This document shows positions 50,347 to 60,728 of a DNA stretch of 64,000 nucleotides, piece after piece. Under the pieces are notes generated by a model that did no database searches, was not told where the DNA came from, and saw only the letters and a list, made by a program, of their open reading frames with translations. Source of the DNA: Sphingomonas daechungensis. GTDB taxonomy: Bacteria; Pseudomonadota; Alphaproteobacteria; Sphingomonadales; Sphingomonadaceae. The stretch is taken from positions 62,001 through 126,000 of the forward strand of contig NZ_CP060781.1 in assembly GCF_014489495.1 (NCBI RefSeq), read 5' to 3'. Within the stretch, counting starts at the first letter, position 1; each line of letters opens with the position of its first letter. Position numbers and translations under genes: made by a program.

Positions 50347-50904
50347 ATGACGCGATTCGTCATCGGTTTGATACTGTTATCAAGCGCGACGAGCGCTTCG
50401 GCAGGAACGGACTTCGGAATCCGTACACTGTCCGGACAGCGTGCGACGGTCAGGGTTGGCGTTGCCGAAAAGGCCGCCGTCCGCGAATCGACCAATGTGC
50501 AGGCACGCGTCGCCTCCGAGCCTGTCCTGGCCGGCGGCAACTGGGCGCCGATCGGCGGCGGGTCGGGCAGTCTCAATTCCGCTGCCAATGTCGGTTCGCA
50601 CTGGGGCCGCGTGACGAGCACGTACCGCACTCCGGCGCACAATCGAGCGGTCGGCGGAGTACGGAACAGCTATCATTTGCGTGGTCGTGCGATCGACATC
50701 GCTCGCCGGCCCGGCGTGACCCACTCGATGATTGCAGCGGCGTTCCGCAATGCCGGTTATCAACTCGTCGAGTCCCTGGACGAGGGCGATCACAGTCACT
50801 TCGCGTTCGCATTCGGCGGTTCGACCCGCATCGCCTCGATCCCGAGCAAGGGTGAGATGACCCAGTGGGGCGTGGTGACGGTTTCCAGCGCCCTGCTGCG
50901 CTGA
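50347..50904 (+). CDS. M15-type D-Ala-D-Ala carboxypeptidase-like protein
   Basis: The 185-residue protein has a signal peptide (MTRFVIGLILLSSATSASA) and an M15/Hedgehog-type zinc site: SYHLRGRAIDIA (HxxxxxxD) and LDEGDHSHFAF (ExxHxH). Such enzymes cleave D-Ala-D-Ala or cross-links in peptidoglycan in the periplasm. The start follows a divergent GH29 gene. The next gene is convergent, with its stop two bases away. Confidence 0.8.
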   Translation: MTRFVIGLILLSSATSASAGTDFGIRTLSGQRATVRVGVAEKAAVRESTNVQARVASEPVLAGGNWAPIGGGSGSLNSAANVGSHWGRVTSTYRTPAHNRAVGGVRNSYHLRGRAIDIARRPGVTHSMIAAAFRNAGYQLVESLDEGDHSHFAFAFGGSTRIASIPSKGEMTQWGVVTVSSALLR

Positions 50905-50905
50905 T

Positions 50906-52083
50906 TTAGGACCCGGCCAGCATCTTCTTCACGCTGCGCGCGGCCTGGCGCAGCCGCTGCTCATTTTCGACGAGCGCGATGCGGACATAACCTTCGCCTT
51001 CTTCGCCGAAGCCGACGCCGGGCGCGACCGCGACATGGCCTTCAGTCAGCAGCCGTTTCGAAAACTCCATCGCGCCGAGATTGTGGAACCGCTCGGGGAT
51101 CGGCGCCCAGGCGAACATGCTGGCCTCCGGGACCGGAATGTTCCAGCCGGCGCGGCCAAAACTTTCGACCAGGACGTCGCGGCGCTTGCGATAGAGCTTG
51201 CGGTTCGCCTCGATGATGTCCTGCGGGCCGTTGAGGGCGGCAACTGCGGCGGCCTGAATGGGCGTGAAAGCGCCATAGTCGAGGTACGACTTCACGCGGG
51301 CAAGGGCAGCGATCAGGCGCTCATTGCCGACCGCGAAGCCCATCCGCCAGCCGGCCATGGAGTAGGTCTTGCTCATGGATGTGAACTCGACAGCGACCTC
51401 CTTGGCGCCTTCGACCTGCAGGATCGATGGCGTGGGCGTGTCGCGGAAATAGATCTCCGCATAAGCGAGATCGGAAATGACGATGAGCTCATGCTCGCGG
51501 GCGAAGGCAACGAGGCGCTCATAGAAGGGCAGGTCGGCCACGTAGGCCGTCGGATTGGACGGGTAGCCGACAACGAGGACCTTGGGCCTCGGCACTGTGA
51601 AGCGCATGGCGTTGGTGAGCCGCTCGAAGAACTCCTCGCCCGGGGCGGCGGGGATCGAGCGGATGGCGGCTCCGGCGATGATGAAGCCGAAGGTGTGGAT
51701 TGGATAGCTAGGGTTCGGGGCAAGGACGACGTCGCCCGGCGCAGTGATCGCCTGGGCGAGGTTGGCGAGGCCCTCCTTCGAACCCAGGGTGACGATGACT
51801 TCCTTGTCGGCATCGAGCTTCACGCCGAAGCGCCGCTGGTAATAGGCCGCCTGCGCTTTCCGAAGCCCGGGGATGCCCGGCTGGCCGAATAACGATGGGC
51901 GTTCGGCTTCTGAGCGACCTCGCAGAGCTTGTCGATAACATGCTTGGGCGGGGCACCGTCCGGATTGCCCATGCCGAGGTCGACGATGTCCTCGCCACGC
52001 GCGCGGGCAGCCGCTTTCATCGCGTTCACTTCGGCGAAGACGTAGGGCGGCAGGCGCTGGATGCGGTAGAATTCGTCGGTCAC
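50906..52083 (-). CDS. Class I/II aminotransferase (AlaC/DapL-like), one frameshift
   Basis: The start is probably GTG at 52083 ([23 protein letters not shown]). The substrate loop is [12 protein letters not shown]; a break near 51867 restores [23 protein letters not shown]. The PLP Lys is in [16 protein letters not shown]; further motifs are [10 protein letters not shown] and [10 protein letters not shown]. About 393 residues. AlaC-like enzymes convert glutamate and pyruvate to alanine; DapL-like ones make diaminopimelate; the sequence alone does not decide. Confidence 0.87.
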
Positions 52084-52120
52084 CGGATACTCATGCCGTC
52101 CGTGCTGCAGTGCGGCAAGC

Positions 52121-52737
52121 CTAGTTGCTGTAAGTCGGGAGTGCCCATCCGCGAGCGACGGCCAGTCCCGGAGCGCAAAACCCGCAGCGGCTGCAATCAA
52201 GGCCGCTGGATCGGGCGGCACACCGAGGTAGGGAAGTCCTACCAGCAAGCCCGACGAAAGCGCCGCGGCGGTCACATACAATTCCGGGCGCATGAGAATG
52301 GACGGTTCTCCGGCAAGAACGTCGCGGATGATCCCTCCTGCGCAGGCGGTCAGCACCCCCATGACAAAGGCCGGTACCGGCGCGACACCAAAGCTCAGCG
52401 CCTTGGCCGCGCCATACGTCGCATACGCCCCGAGACCGACGGCGTCGAACCACAGCAGTGCTCGCTCGGCAATCATGCGGCGGCTGACGACCCAGGTGAT
52501 CAGCGCCGCTCCGATGCAGATCATGAGCGTCGCGTTGCGGTAAACCCAGAAGACCGGCGCCCCGATGAGGAGGTCGCGAAGCGTTCCTCCACCGACACCG
52601 GTCACGACCGCGAAAAAGATGAACGTGACAAGCGTCTGACGCTTCTCGGCCGCCAGAAGCGCACCCGAAATCGCGAACACGCCGATTCCCAGATAATCGA
52701 GGAAGCTGAGTGCTAGAGAGAAGGCCTCCGGATGCAT
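52121..52737 (-). CDS. TRIC channel/UPF0126 membrane protein, one frameshift
   Basis: This is a trimeric intracellular cation channel-type protein with six to seven membrane helices. It has two internal repeats: [21 protein letters not shown] with [11 protein letters not shown], and [16 protein letters not shown] with [15 protein letters not shown] break near 52168 (GGG, one G missing) restores [15 protein letters not shown]. The length is about 205 residues. It is divergent from phaC. Confidence 0.85.
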
Positions 52738-52817
52738 CGAGCGCTTTTCGCGACTGTTGCGGCGTGATGCAATTGCGGGGATTCGCAGCAGTAGTGCGAA
52801 TTGCTTACAAGGGACGC

Positions 52818-54593
52818 ATGGCAGACGACACGGACACGGCGAGCGCCATTCCCACGCTGGAGGACTGGCAGCATTGGACCTGGGTGATGGGACGCGCCCA
52901 GCAGATGCTCATGGAGACCTGGGCCGACGGCCTCCCCAAGGATGCCGGCTGGCCCGCCGCTGCGTCGCCCTGGGGCGCTTTCCCGCCCGCGTTCCCCGCC
53001 GGCTCGCCGATGACCACCGATCCGGCCGCATTGTTCAGCGCCGGCGCCGAAGCCTGGGCCAAGGGTCTCGAGACGTGGGGGAAGATGATCGGTCTCGATC
53101 CCGAGGCGAAGGAGAATGCCAAGGATCGGCGCTTCGCCGCGCCCGAATGGCAGGAGAGTCCGGTCTTCGACACCATCCGCAAGACCTACCTGGCGCTGTC
53201 CGACAAGCTGCTGGGGACTGCCGAGGAACTGGACGGGCTCGACGACGAAAGCCGTCACCGGCTGATGTTTGCGGTGCGCAGCTTCGTGGACGCGATGAGC
53301 CCGTCGAACTTCGCGCTGACCAACCCGCAGGTGCTGAAGCGAACAATGGAAACGCGCGGCGAGAACTTGCTCAAGGGCCTCGCCAACATGCTCGACGATA
53401 TCGCGGCCGGGCAGCTGACGCAGACGAAGCAAGGCGTGTTCGAGGTTGGCCGCAACCTGGCGACGACGCCCGGGAAGGTCATCAAGGAAACGCCGCTCTA
53501 CCAGCTGATCCAATACACGCCGACCACGGACGAGGTGCTTGAAACGCCGCTTGTCATCTTTCCGCCGTGGATCAACCGCTTCTACATCCTCGACCTCACG
53601 CCCGAGAAGAGCTTCGTCAAATGGTGCGTGGACCAGGGCATCAGCCTGTTCATGGTCAGCTGGAAGTCGGCCGACGAAAGCATCGCGGACGCAACGCTCG
53701 ACGACTACGTCCTCAACGGACAGATTGATGCGATTGACACCGTTCGCGACCTGCTGGGTGTCGAGAGTGTGCACACCATTGGCTATTGCGTGGCGGGTAC
53801 GACCCTTGCGGCAACTCTCGCCTATCTGACGGCCCACAAGCAGCAATCGAAGGTGAAGTCCGCGACCTTCCTCACGGCTCAGGTCGATTTCTCGAGCGCG
53901 GGGGACCTCAAGCTTTTCACCGGTGCGGACACCGTCGCGCTGCTGGACGAGATTACCCGCGACAGCGGCTATCTCGACGGACGCTACATGGCTGCGACCT
54001 TCAACCTGCTGCGCGGCCGCGACCTCATCTGGAGCTACGTCGTCAACAATTACCTGATGGGAGATGAGCCGGCGCCATTCGACCTGCTCCACTGGAACAG
54101 CGATACGACCAACCTGCCGGCCTCATGGCACCGCGATTACATCGAGAGCTTCTACAAGGGGAACAAGCTGGCGGAGAAAGGCGGAATCAATGTCGCCGGG
54201 ACCGCAGTCGACATCGATACGGTCAAGACGCCAACCTATGTCCAGGCCGGGCGAGAGGACCACATCTCGCCGCCAGAAAGCGTGTGGAAGATCATGGGTC
54301 ATTTCACCGGGCCGAAAAGGTTCGTGCTGGCGGGGTCCGGACATATCGCCGGGGTAGTGAACCCGCCGGCGGCGGAAAAGTACCAGCATTGGACCAATAA
54401 CGAGCCTGCCGACACTCTGGAAACCTTCATTGCCGGCGCGGAAGAGCACAAGGGAAGCTGGTGGCCGGACTGGCTCGCCTGGCTGAAAAGCCAGGATCCG
54501 GCGACTGTGCCGGCCAACGGCGCAAGAGTCCCAGGCAAGGGTAAGCTGAAGCCGATCGAGGACGCGCCCGGGCGCTACGTCAAAGCTCGCTGA
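52818..54593 (+). CDS. phaC: Class I poly(3-hydroxyalkanoate) synthase
   Basis: The start is the ATG after AAGGGACGC ([11 protein letters not shown]). The 591-residue protein has the PhaC N-terminal domain and the lipase-like box IGYCVAGTT (catalytic Cys near 324), with catalytic Asp and His in [12 protein letters not shown] and [12 protein letters not shown]. It polymerises hydroxyacyl-CoA into PHA granules. Propionyl-CoA genes in this window could supply C5 monomers, and the phasin at 61500 coats the granule. No phaA/phaB neighbours are seen. Confidence 0.97.
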   Translation: MADDTDTASAIPTLEDWQHWTWVMGRAQQMLMETWADGLPKDAGWPAAASPWGAFPPAFPAGSPMTTDPAALFSAGAEAWAKGLETWGKMIGLDPEAKENAKDRRFAAPEWQESPVFDTIRKTYLALSDKLLGTAEELDGLDDESRHRLMFAVRSFVDAMSPSNFALTNPQVLKRTMETRGENLLKGLANMLDDIAAGQLTQTKQGVFEVGRNLATTPGKVIKETPLYQLIQYTPTTDEVLETPLVIFPPWINRFYILDLTPEKSFVKWCVDQGISLFMVSWKSADESIADATLDDYVLNGQIDAIDTVRDLLGVESVHTIGYCVAGTTLAATLAYLTAHKQQSKVKSATFLTAQVDFSSAGDLKLFTGADTVALLDEITRDSGYLDGRYMAATFNLLRGRDLIWSYVVNNYLMGDEPAPFDLLHWNSDTTNLPASWHRDYIESFYKGNKLAEKGGINVAGTAVDIDTVKTPTYVQAGREDHISPPESVWKIMGHFTGPKRFVLAGSGHIAGVVNPPAAEKYQHWTNNEPADTLETFIAGAEEHKGSWWPDWLAWLKSQDPATVPANGARVPGKGKLKPIEDAPGRYVKAR

Positions 54594-54607
54594 TCAGCGC
54601 GAGCTGA

Positions 54608-54838
54608 TCAAAGAATCCCGCCGCCGAGCATCAGGCGGACAATGCCGACGACAATCACGAACAAGTTGAGGTTACGGCCAGCCGTTCCTCCGCCCAGCGT
54701 TCCGACGCCTGCGCCAATAATCGCAAGCGGGATGATCAGCCAGTTGGCCCATCCCAACAGCGGAAGAAAGGCGACAACCGCCAATACAAGCGCGACAAGC
54801 CCGATGATCACTGAAACGATATTGAACATGCGCGGCAA
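54608..54838 (-). CDS. Small membrane protein
   Basis: The 76-residue product is nearly all hydrophobic, with two or three helices (LVALVLAVVAFLPLLGWANWLI, PLAIIGAGVGTLGGGTAGRNLN, IVVGIVRLMLGGGIL). The start may be the second Met (MFNIVSVIIG). No family is recognised by eye; short proteins of this kind are common in sphingomonads. Confidence 0.55.
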   Translation of the reverse strand: MPRMFNIVSVIIGLVALVLAVVAFLPLLGWANWLIIPLAIIGAGVGTLGGGTAGRNLNLFVIVVGIVRLMLGGGIL

Positions 54839-54868
54839 TTCCTTCTGCGTGGGCCGACCTCGGCAGTC

Positions 54869-55389
54869 CTAGTAAGCGGTCTGGATGCGCGTGATGTCGG
54901 CGAGGGTCTTGTCGCCGCAACTGACGATGACGCTGCCCACCGGCTGATTGAGCGGCCATTCCCAGCGGACTTCGTGCGTCACGGTCGCCTGCGTGGCGGG
55001 GCCGGTCGGCGCGGCGACATTGAGCGTGACGAACGCCTGCGCCGGATAGCCCTTGCGGATCTGGATGCGCGGGTCGAACGCAACCTGATAGCCGCCGGTC
55101 GGCGTAGTAACCTTTCCACTGACGACGAGGGTCGGTGCGCCTGTTCCGGGCATTCGATTGATCCAGGCCGTCCATTCCCGTGACGCGCTGATCAGGCACT
55201 CCGGGGCGTCGGCTGGCACGGTGGCTGCCCTGGGTATGGAGTAGGCGGGTAGGGCGCGGGGCCCGGATACGGCTCCTGCGGATAGGGAGCCGGACCGGGA
55301 TACGGTTGCGGACCGTAGGGATCCTGACCGTAATACGGGTCGCAGGCGGTGACCGAGAGCAGCGCGGCGGCGGCAAGAATCTTCTTCAT
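54869..55389 (-). CDS. Lipoprotein with Pro/Tyr-rich linker, one frameshift
   Basis: The start MKKILAAAALLSVTAC has a lipobox (SVTAC), so the protein is probably lipid-anchored. A repetitive PYPG/PAPYP linker covers about 20-55. A break near 55225 (CCC, one C missing) connects TPYPRAATVPADAPECL to the second half, a beta-rich domain (TPTGGYQVAFDPRIQIRKGYPAQAFVTL) with a Cys near the end. The repaired protein is about 173 residues. No function is known. Confidence 0.7.
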
Positions 55390-55423
55390 ATGCATGGCAA
55401 TTATCGAGCCTGCGCCATGTTCC

Positions 55424-56331
55424 TCATTCCGGCAAGGTCACGGAGGCCCGGGCATGCCGGACCAGCGCGATGACATAGAGCGCGAGAGCCGTCCAAATCG
55501 ACCCGAAAGCGATTGCGTGGGCCGTCGTGAACGGCTCGCCGTAGATTAGGACGGCAAGCAGGAACTGCAGAGTGGGGCCAGGAACTGGAGCATTCCGAGT
55601 GTCGAATAGCGCAGGCGCTTGGCCGCGGCCGTGAACAATAGGAGAGGGATGGCGGTGACCAGGCCCGCGCCGGCAATGAGTACGATGTCCATCGTCGAAT
55701 TTCCGAAGATCGCATTGCCGGCGGCGAGGTCCCAGATCAGCCAGCCCGCGGCGAGCGGGAAAAGAATGCCCGTCTCGATTGCTAGTCCCGCTACCGCGTC
55801 GACGGGAGCAATCTTCCTCAGCAGCCCGTAGGTCGCGAAGCTGACGCAGAGCGTCAGGCTGATCCACAATTGACCAAGAGCGCCGATGGCCAGCGCGCTG
55901 ATGCCCGCGGCCGCCAGTGCGACCGCCGCCCATTGGAGCCAATGCAGGCGTTCCTTGAGGATGACCCTGCCGAGCAGTACGTTGGCGAGCGGGTTAAGGT
56001 AATATCCAAGGCTGCCGGCCAGGATATGGCCGCTGTTCACTGCGTAGACGTAGAGCAGCCAGTTTACTCCGATCAGCAACGCCGTGATGGTGAGCATGAT
56101 GACGGCGCGGCGGTTTCTCAAAGCCTCGCGAACCTCGCTCCAGCCATTGGTGAAGGAGAGCAGACCTGCAAGAACCGGGATCGACCAGACGATGCGGTGG
56201 GCGACGATGTCGACGGAGTCGATCGCCCGTAACGCCTTGAAGTAGATCGGAAGTACGCCCCACAGGCCGTAGGCTGCGGCTCCGAGCAAGAAGCCTTGGC
56301 GTGCGTGGCCGTGCGTGTCGGGACGATTCAT
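55424..56331 (-). CDS. rarD: RarD (EamA-type) transporter, one frameshift
   Basis: The start is MNRPDTHGHARQGFLLGAAAYGLWGVLPIYFK. The protein has about ten membrane helices in two EamA repeats, with AHRIVWSIPVLAGLL typical of RarD. A break near 55578 (CCCC) restores FLAPTLQFLLAVLIYGEPFTTAHAIAFGSIW. About 302 residues. RarD proteins are permeases of unknown substrate, some linked to chloramphenicol resistance. Confidence 0.88.
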
Positions 56332-56452
56332 GATTGCGCGCCTACCGGCGGTAAGCGGCAATTCAAAGGGCATGCTGAACGCCATGTTAGTTGCAACTGG
56401 CCACCGCCGGTGCCACCTTCGCGTCGTGGCACGTCGCAGCCTGTCCCTCATG

Positions 56453-57083
56453 ATGGCTCTGTGTCTCGCCGCCTGCACGACCGGGGCGAGAAGGAGAAGC
56501 TGCGCCCGGTCGTGACGGCCGAGCCGCCGACAAAAGCCGACACATGGAAGGGCGTTGCGACCGACGCCGACGAGCAGAGGATCGCTCGGCTCGGTATCGC
56601 ATGGCAGGAAGGCCTTCAGGAAGCCAACAAGACGTCGCCCAAGGACGTCGAAGCCGAGGGCGCGCTTCTGCTTCCTCGTGCGGGTCTTGCGCGGCCGGCA
56701 CCGACGCCTGGAAGTTACAATTGCCGCTTGATCAAGCTCGGCAGGGTCGAGCCGAAGGGCCCGCGTTCGAGCGATTCAAGCCCTTCTTCTGCTACGTCGA
56801 GGTGGAGGGCGACCTCCTGACCATCGTCAAGCAGACCGGGAGCCAGCGACCCGCTGGACGCCTTTGGGAGGATGACCGGCCGGAGCGCCTCATCTTTCTC
56901 GGGAGCCTTGCGCTTGGCGATGAGGAGCAGCCGCGAGCCTATGGCGAGGATGCCAAGCGCGACATGGCCGGCGTGCTCGAGCGCATTGCGCCGTTCAAGT
57001 GGCGCCTGGTCATTCCATGGCCGCAGGGCAATTCGAAGCTCGACGTGTTCGAGCTGACGCCGGTCGCCCAACAGCCCCAGTGA
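56453..57083 (+). CDS. DUF4893 lipoprotein, two frameshifts
   Basis: The start MALCLAAC gives a lipobox. Breaks near 56487 and 56762 (runs of G and C) are mended by one base each and restore TWKGVATDADEQRIARL, GSYNCRLIKLGR, FKPFFCYVEVEGDLLTIVKQTGSQRPAGRLWED and FKWRLVIPWPQGNSKLDVFEL. These are the DUF4893 pattern, with a GSQRPAG core. It is conserved in sphingomonads, with no known function. Its stop overlaps the next start by one base. Confidence 0.8.
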
Positions 57084-57454
57084 TGGACGCAGACCGCGCG
57101 GGCCTGCTCGCCGATCCCGCGGAGGTACGAGCGATCCTTGTCGCGAGCGCCTCGGCGGGTGAGCCGATCACCTATTCGGAAACGCTTGCTCTTCTCGGGC
57201 ACCATTTCACGCGCCCGAAGATGCGGGCTTTGTGCAAGGTGCTGGCTTACGTCGACGACAACGCCGAGGAATTGGGTGAGCCCGAGCTTGCAGTACTTGT
57301 CGTACGGCAATCGGACGGCCTGCCGGGACAGGGCTGGTGGATCGGAGGCGCCAAGAAGCATGGCTTCACCGGGCTGTGGGAAGGACCCAAGGCGAAGCGG
57401 CTGATCAACAAGCTCCAGCGCCAGGCGTTCGACTATTGGAGAACGCGCGGCTAA
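57083..57454 (+). CDS. Conserved hypothetical protein
   Basis: The 123-residue protein has an intact frame: ETLALLGHHFTRPKMRALCKVLAYVDD, ELAVLVVRQSDGLPGQGWW and a C-terminal AKRLINKLQRQAFDYWRTRG. The protein is conserved among alphaproteobacteria and is sometimes labelled as a ribose-phosphate pyrophosphokinase-like protein, but I see no PRPP motif. The start overlaps the DUF4893 stop. It is translationally coupled and 10 bases before the RluC gene. Confidence 0.7.
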   Translation: MDADRAGLLADPAEVRAILVASASAGEPITYSETLALLGHHFTRPKMRALCKVLAYVDDNAEELGEPELAVLVVRQSDGLPGQGWWIGGAKKHGFTGLWEGPKAKRLINKLQRQAFDYWRTRG

Positions 57455-57463
57455 GCGGCGGGC

Positions 57464-58556
57464 ATGGCCGAGCCGCGCACTTTCACTGTTTCCGAAGACG
57501 ATGATGGCATCCGCCTCGACCGCTGGTTCAAGCGGCATGCGCCGGACATCAGCTTCAACATCCTGTCGCGCTGGTCGCGGACCGGTCAGCTCAAGCTCAA
57601 CGGCAAGCGCGCGACGCCGGGAGACCGGATCGAGGCCGGACAGACAATCCAGGTACCTGCGGCGGAGGCGACGCCCACGCGGCTGCAAGGCCCGAGCGCA
57701 AGCGCGAGCCGCTGACTCCGGAGGAAGAGGAACTCGTTCGTGAAATGGTCATCTACGAAGACCCGAGCGCGTTCGTTCTCAATAAGCCGCCCGGCCTCGC
57801 CACACAGGGCGGGACCAAGACGCATTTTCACCTCGACAAGCTGCTCGATGGCCTCGCCGACGACGAGGGCAGTCGGCCGAAGCTCGTCCACCGGCTCGAC
57901 AAGGACACCTCTGGCGCCCTGCTAGTTGCCAAAACTGCGCGGTCCGCGGGCATTTCGCCAAATCCTTCTCCGGAAGGACTGCTCGCAAGGTCTATTGGCG
58001 CTGGTCGTCGGCGTGCCTTCGGGCGACGAAGGACTGATCGATGCTCCGCTTGCCAAGCAACCGGGCACCGGCGGCGAGAAGATGCACGTTAGCGAAGAGC
58101 ACGGGCTGCCCGCAAAGACCCGCTGGCGGATTGTCGACCGAGCCGGCAATCGCGCGGCATGGGTCGAACTGCAGCCCTTAACCGGCCGGACCCATCAGCT
58201 GCGCGCGCATATGGCCGCGATCGGCATCCCATTGTCGGCGATGCGAAATATGGTGGACCCGAAGCATTTTTGACCGGCGGGATCAGTCGCAAGCTTCATC
58301 TCCACGCCCGGCGAATCCGGATCGATGCGCCGGGCGGGGTGATTGACGTCACGGCGGAATTGCCGCCGCACATTGCGGAAAGCCTGGGCACTCTGGGCTT
58401 CGAGCTAATGCATGGCGAGAACATGCCGCTCGACGTTGAGAAGCTCTCGCAGACGCCGGAGGCTAAGCAGCGCAAGGCGAATGCCATCGCCCGCGACCGC
58501 CGCCGTGGCCGACGCGGAGAGAGGCGCGGGCGCAGCCAGTCGACGCGGCGGGCTGA
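57464..58556 (+). CDS. rluC: RluC/RluD-type 23S rRNA pseudouridine synthase, several frameshifts
   Basis: An N-terminal S4 domain (GIRLDRWFKRHAPDISFNILSRWSRTGQLKLNGKRA) is followed, across a break near 57690, by the catalytic motif PKLVHRLDKDTSGALLVAKT (Asp near 144), then GRTARKVYWALV, AKTRWRIVDR, LQPLTGRTHQLRAHMA and GDAKYGG. At least four breaks occur (about 57690, 57950, 58245 and 58545). The stop is probably TGA at 58554-58556. It makes pseudouridine in 23S rRNA. The broken frame is judged to be a sequence error. Confidence 0.82.
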
Positions 58557-59164
58557 TGCATCCGAACCGCGCCTTCGCCTGGAGGATCGCGACGAGCTCC
58601 TGCGGTTCGTCGCCGACCGCGCGTTCGCCCACGTCTTCACATCGTCCGATTCCGGTCTGTTTGTCGTGCACGCTCCAGTCCTCGTGACCGCCGAGGGAAC
58701 ATTCGCTTCCACGTTGCTCGCCGGAACCGAGTTGCCGATCATCTGGGCGAACGCCGTGTCCTGATCAGCGTCTCCGGCCGGGAGGCGTATCAGAGCGCCA
58801 ACTGGTACGTTGCGGAGAACCAGGTCCCGACCTGGCATTACGAAGCCGTCGAGATCGAGGGGACTGCGCAAACGCTTGCCGATGAAGAACTCGTCGATCT
58901 TCTCGACCGGCTGAGCAAGCACTTCGAAGACATTCATCAGCCCGAGAAGCCTTGGACCCGGGACAAGATGGAACCTGGAAGGTTCGACGCGATGACCAAG
59001 GCGATCGTCGGCTTCGAAGTCAGTCCGACCGGAATCCGCGGAACGCGCAAGTTCAACCAGCACAAGTCTGACGCCGACCTTGCGGCAACGATCGCCGGCA
59101 GGAGGAGGCCGGCAGGGCAGATATCGTCGCGGCGATCCGGGAAGCGCGTGGCTACAATGAATAA
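58556..59164 (+). CDS. FMN-binding negative regulator (PaiB-like), several frameshifts
   Basis: The ATG begins MHPNRAF, and one added base restores WEDRDELLRFVADRAFAHVF. The next segments are VSGREAYQSANWYVAENQVPTWHYEAVEIEG (PaiB core with PTWHY), DRLSKHFEDIHQPEKPWTRDKM and a terminal KAIVGFEVSPTGIRGTRKFNQHK. This matches PaiB-like FMN-binding split-barrel proteins, reported as negative regulators of sporulation or protease genes in Bacillus; the role here is unknown. Breaks occur near 58585, 58762 and 59100. Its stop lies after the HAD start. Confidence 0.78.
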
Positions 59165-59824
59165 GCTGGCGGTGTTCGATTGTGACGGAACGCTGGTCGA
59201 CAGCGCGCCAACATCTTCACGGCCCTGTCGGGCGCGTTCGGTGAGCATGGCATTGCCGTCCCGTCGCCCGAGGTTAGTCGCAAGGTAATCGGCCTAAGCC
59301 TCGTCGAGGCGATCGCCACCCTGCTTCCGGAAGAAGAGCGAGATCGACACGTGCTCCTGGCGGAGAGCTACAAGCGCCACTTCCAGCGGGCTCGTGCTGA
59401 AGGGCGTGTCGAGGAGCCCTTGTTCGAAGGGATCCCGGACTTGCTGGACCGGCTGGAAGCCGATGGTTGGCTTCTCGCGGTGGCGACTGGGAAGTCGGAC
59501 CGCGGGCTGACGCTCTGCCTCGACTGTCACGGATCGTCGACCGTTTCGTTTCGCTGCAAACGGCCGACCGGCATCCGAGCAAGCCGCACCCTTCGATGGT
59601 CGAACAAGCGATGGCGGACGCGGGCTCTTCGCCGGAAACAACCATTGTGATCGGCGACACGGCCTTCGACATGGCGATGGCTGCAGCCGCAGGTGCGACC
59701 GGGATCGGTGCGGGCTGGGCTATCACGAGGCCCACGAGATGCTCGAAGCCGGCGCAATTGCGGTCGCGGCCGCACCGCGCGATGTCTTCTCTCTCATTCC
59801 CGGCAAGGAGCCGCAATTGGCTGA
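59157..59824 (+). CDS. HAD-superfamily phosphatase, several frameshifts
   Basis: The ATG overlaps the end of the PaiB gene. Motif I FDCDGTLVDS is near residue 8; the cap has FEGIPDLLDRLEADGWLLAVATGKSD (motif II Thr), then HPSKPHPSMVEQAMADAG (motif III Lys) and IVIGDTAFDMAMA (motif IV). This is the Gph-like class; it removes phosphate from small metabolites. Breaks near 59207, 59525 and 59715 are mended by one base each. The stop is probably TGA at 59822, giving about 222 residues. Confidence 0.82.
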
Positions 59825-60043
59825 CGACGACCTTTGGCGCAGGCGCTTTCAGATCTTCATGGCTGTCCGGCTGATCGGGTCCTCACATTCTTCCTTGGCC
59901 TTGCAATTGTCTACACTGACCTGGTGCGAGAGGGCGGCTGGCCGTCGCTGGCGCGATCATCGTCATCGTTGGCGTGATCGACGCGGTGTTCGCGCCAATG
60001 GTGCTCAAGCGCGCCTGGACCAGCAGGACAACGACGCCGGTGA
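59817..60043 (+). CDS. Small two-helix membrane protein, frameshifted
   Basis: The TTG start overlaps the HAD stop. With two or more single-base repairs the protein reads DDDLWRRRFQIFMAVRLIG, LTFFLGLAIVYTDLVREGGWPSL and IIVIVGVIDAVFAPMVLKRAWDQQ. It has two membrane helices. Small proteins of this kind sit before ATP12 genes in sphingomonads. The stop is probably shared with the GTG of ATP12 (GTGA). No function is known. Confidence 0.55.
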
Positions 60044-60728
60044 AGCGATTCTGGGCGAAGGCGGAGGTCGTCGAAGCAGACGGCGGTTGGGTGTTGTGCT
60101 GGATGGCAAGCCGGTCAAGACGCCGGCGCGAGTGCCGCTGGTCGTGCCGACCGAAGCTCTTGCGGAAGGCATCGCGGCCGAATGGAATGACGTCGCCGAA
60201 ACCATCGATCCGAGAGCAATGCCGCTCACGGGTTGGCCAATGCCGCAATCGATCGCGTCCAGCCCGCCAGGAAAGCCTTTGCTGCGGATCTTGCGCGCTA
60301 CGCGGAGGCCGATCTCGCCTGTTATCGTGCGGAGGAACCGCAGGTCTGGTCGACTTGCAATCCGGGAGTGGGATGCCCTCATCAATTGGGGCAGGCGGCG
60401 CTTCGACGTCGATTTCAACGTCACCACCGGGTGGTGCATGTCAGCCAGCCGGTGGCGACGGTAGAACGTCTGTCACATGCGGTGGCCGCTCTCGACGCCT
60501 TCCACCTCGCGGACTCTCGCCGCTCGTCACGATCGGCGGCTCCCTTCTCGCAGCGCTTGGTGTGCTGGAAGACGCCTTCGATGCAGCGAGGCGTGGGAGG
60601 CCGTCAGCGTCGATGACCGCTGGCAGCTTGAGCAATGGGGATCCGACACCGAGGCCGAGGCGGCACTCGCCAACCGTCGGCGGGATTTCCTCGCCGCGGC
60701 GCGGTTCCTGGATTTGTTGGAGGCCTAG
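60040..60728 (+). CDS. ATP12 family chaperone, several frameshifts
   Basis: The start is GTG (VKRFWAKAEVVEADGGW), followed by VLDGKPVKTPARVPLVVPTEALAEGIAAEWNDV, IDPRAMPLTGLANAAIDRV, WDALINWGRRRFDVDFNVTTG and FHLAGLSPLVTIGGSLLAALG. These are the ATP12 domain motifs. The protein assists assembly of F1-ATPase. Breaks occur near 60102, 60238, 60350, 60432, 60510 and others. The repaired length is about 232 residues. The stop overlaps that of gmk on the other strand. Confidence 0.82.

Noticed and set aside
53539-54400. Several short plus-strand frames inside phaC
   Set aside because: phaC reads through the whole stretch without interruption and with its catalytic residues; the other frames lack ribosome sites.
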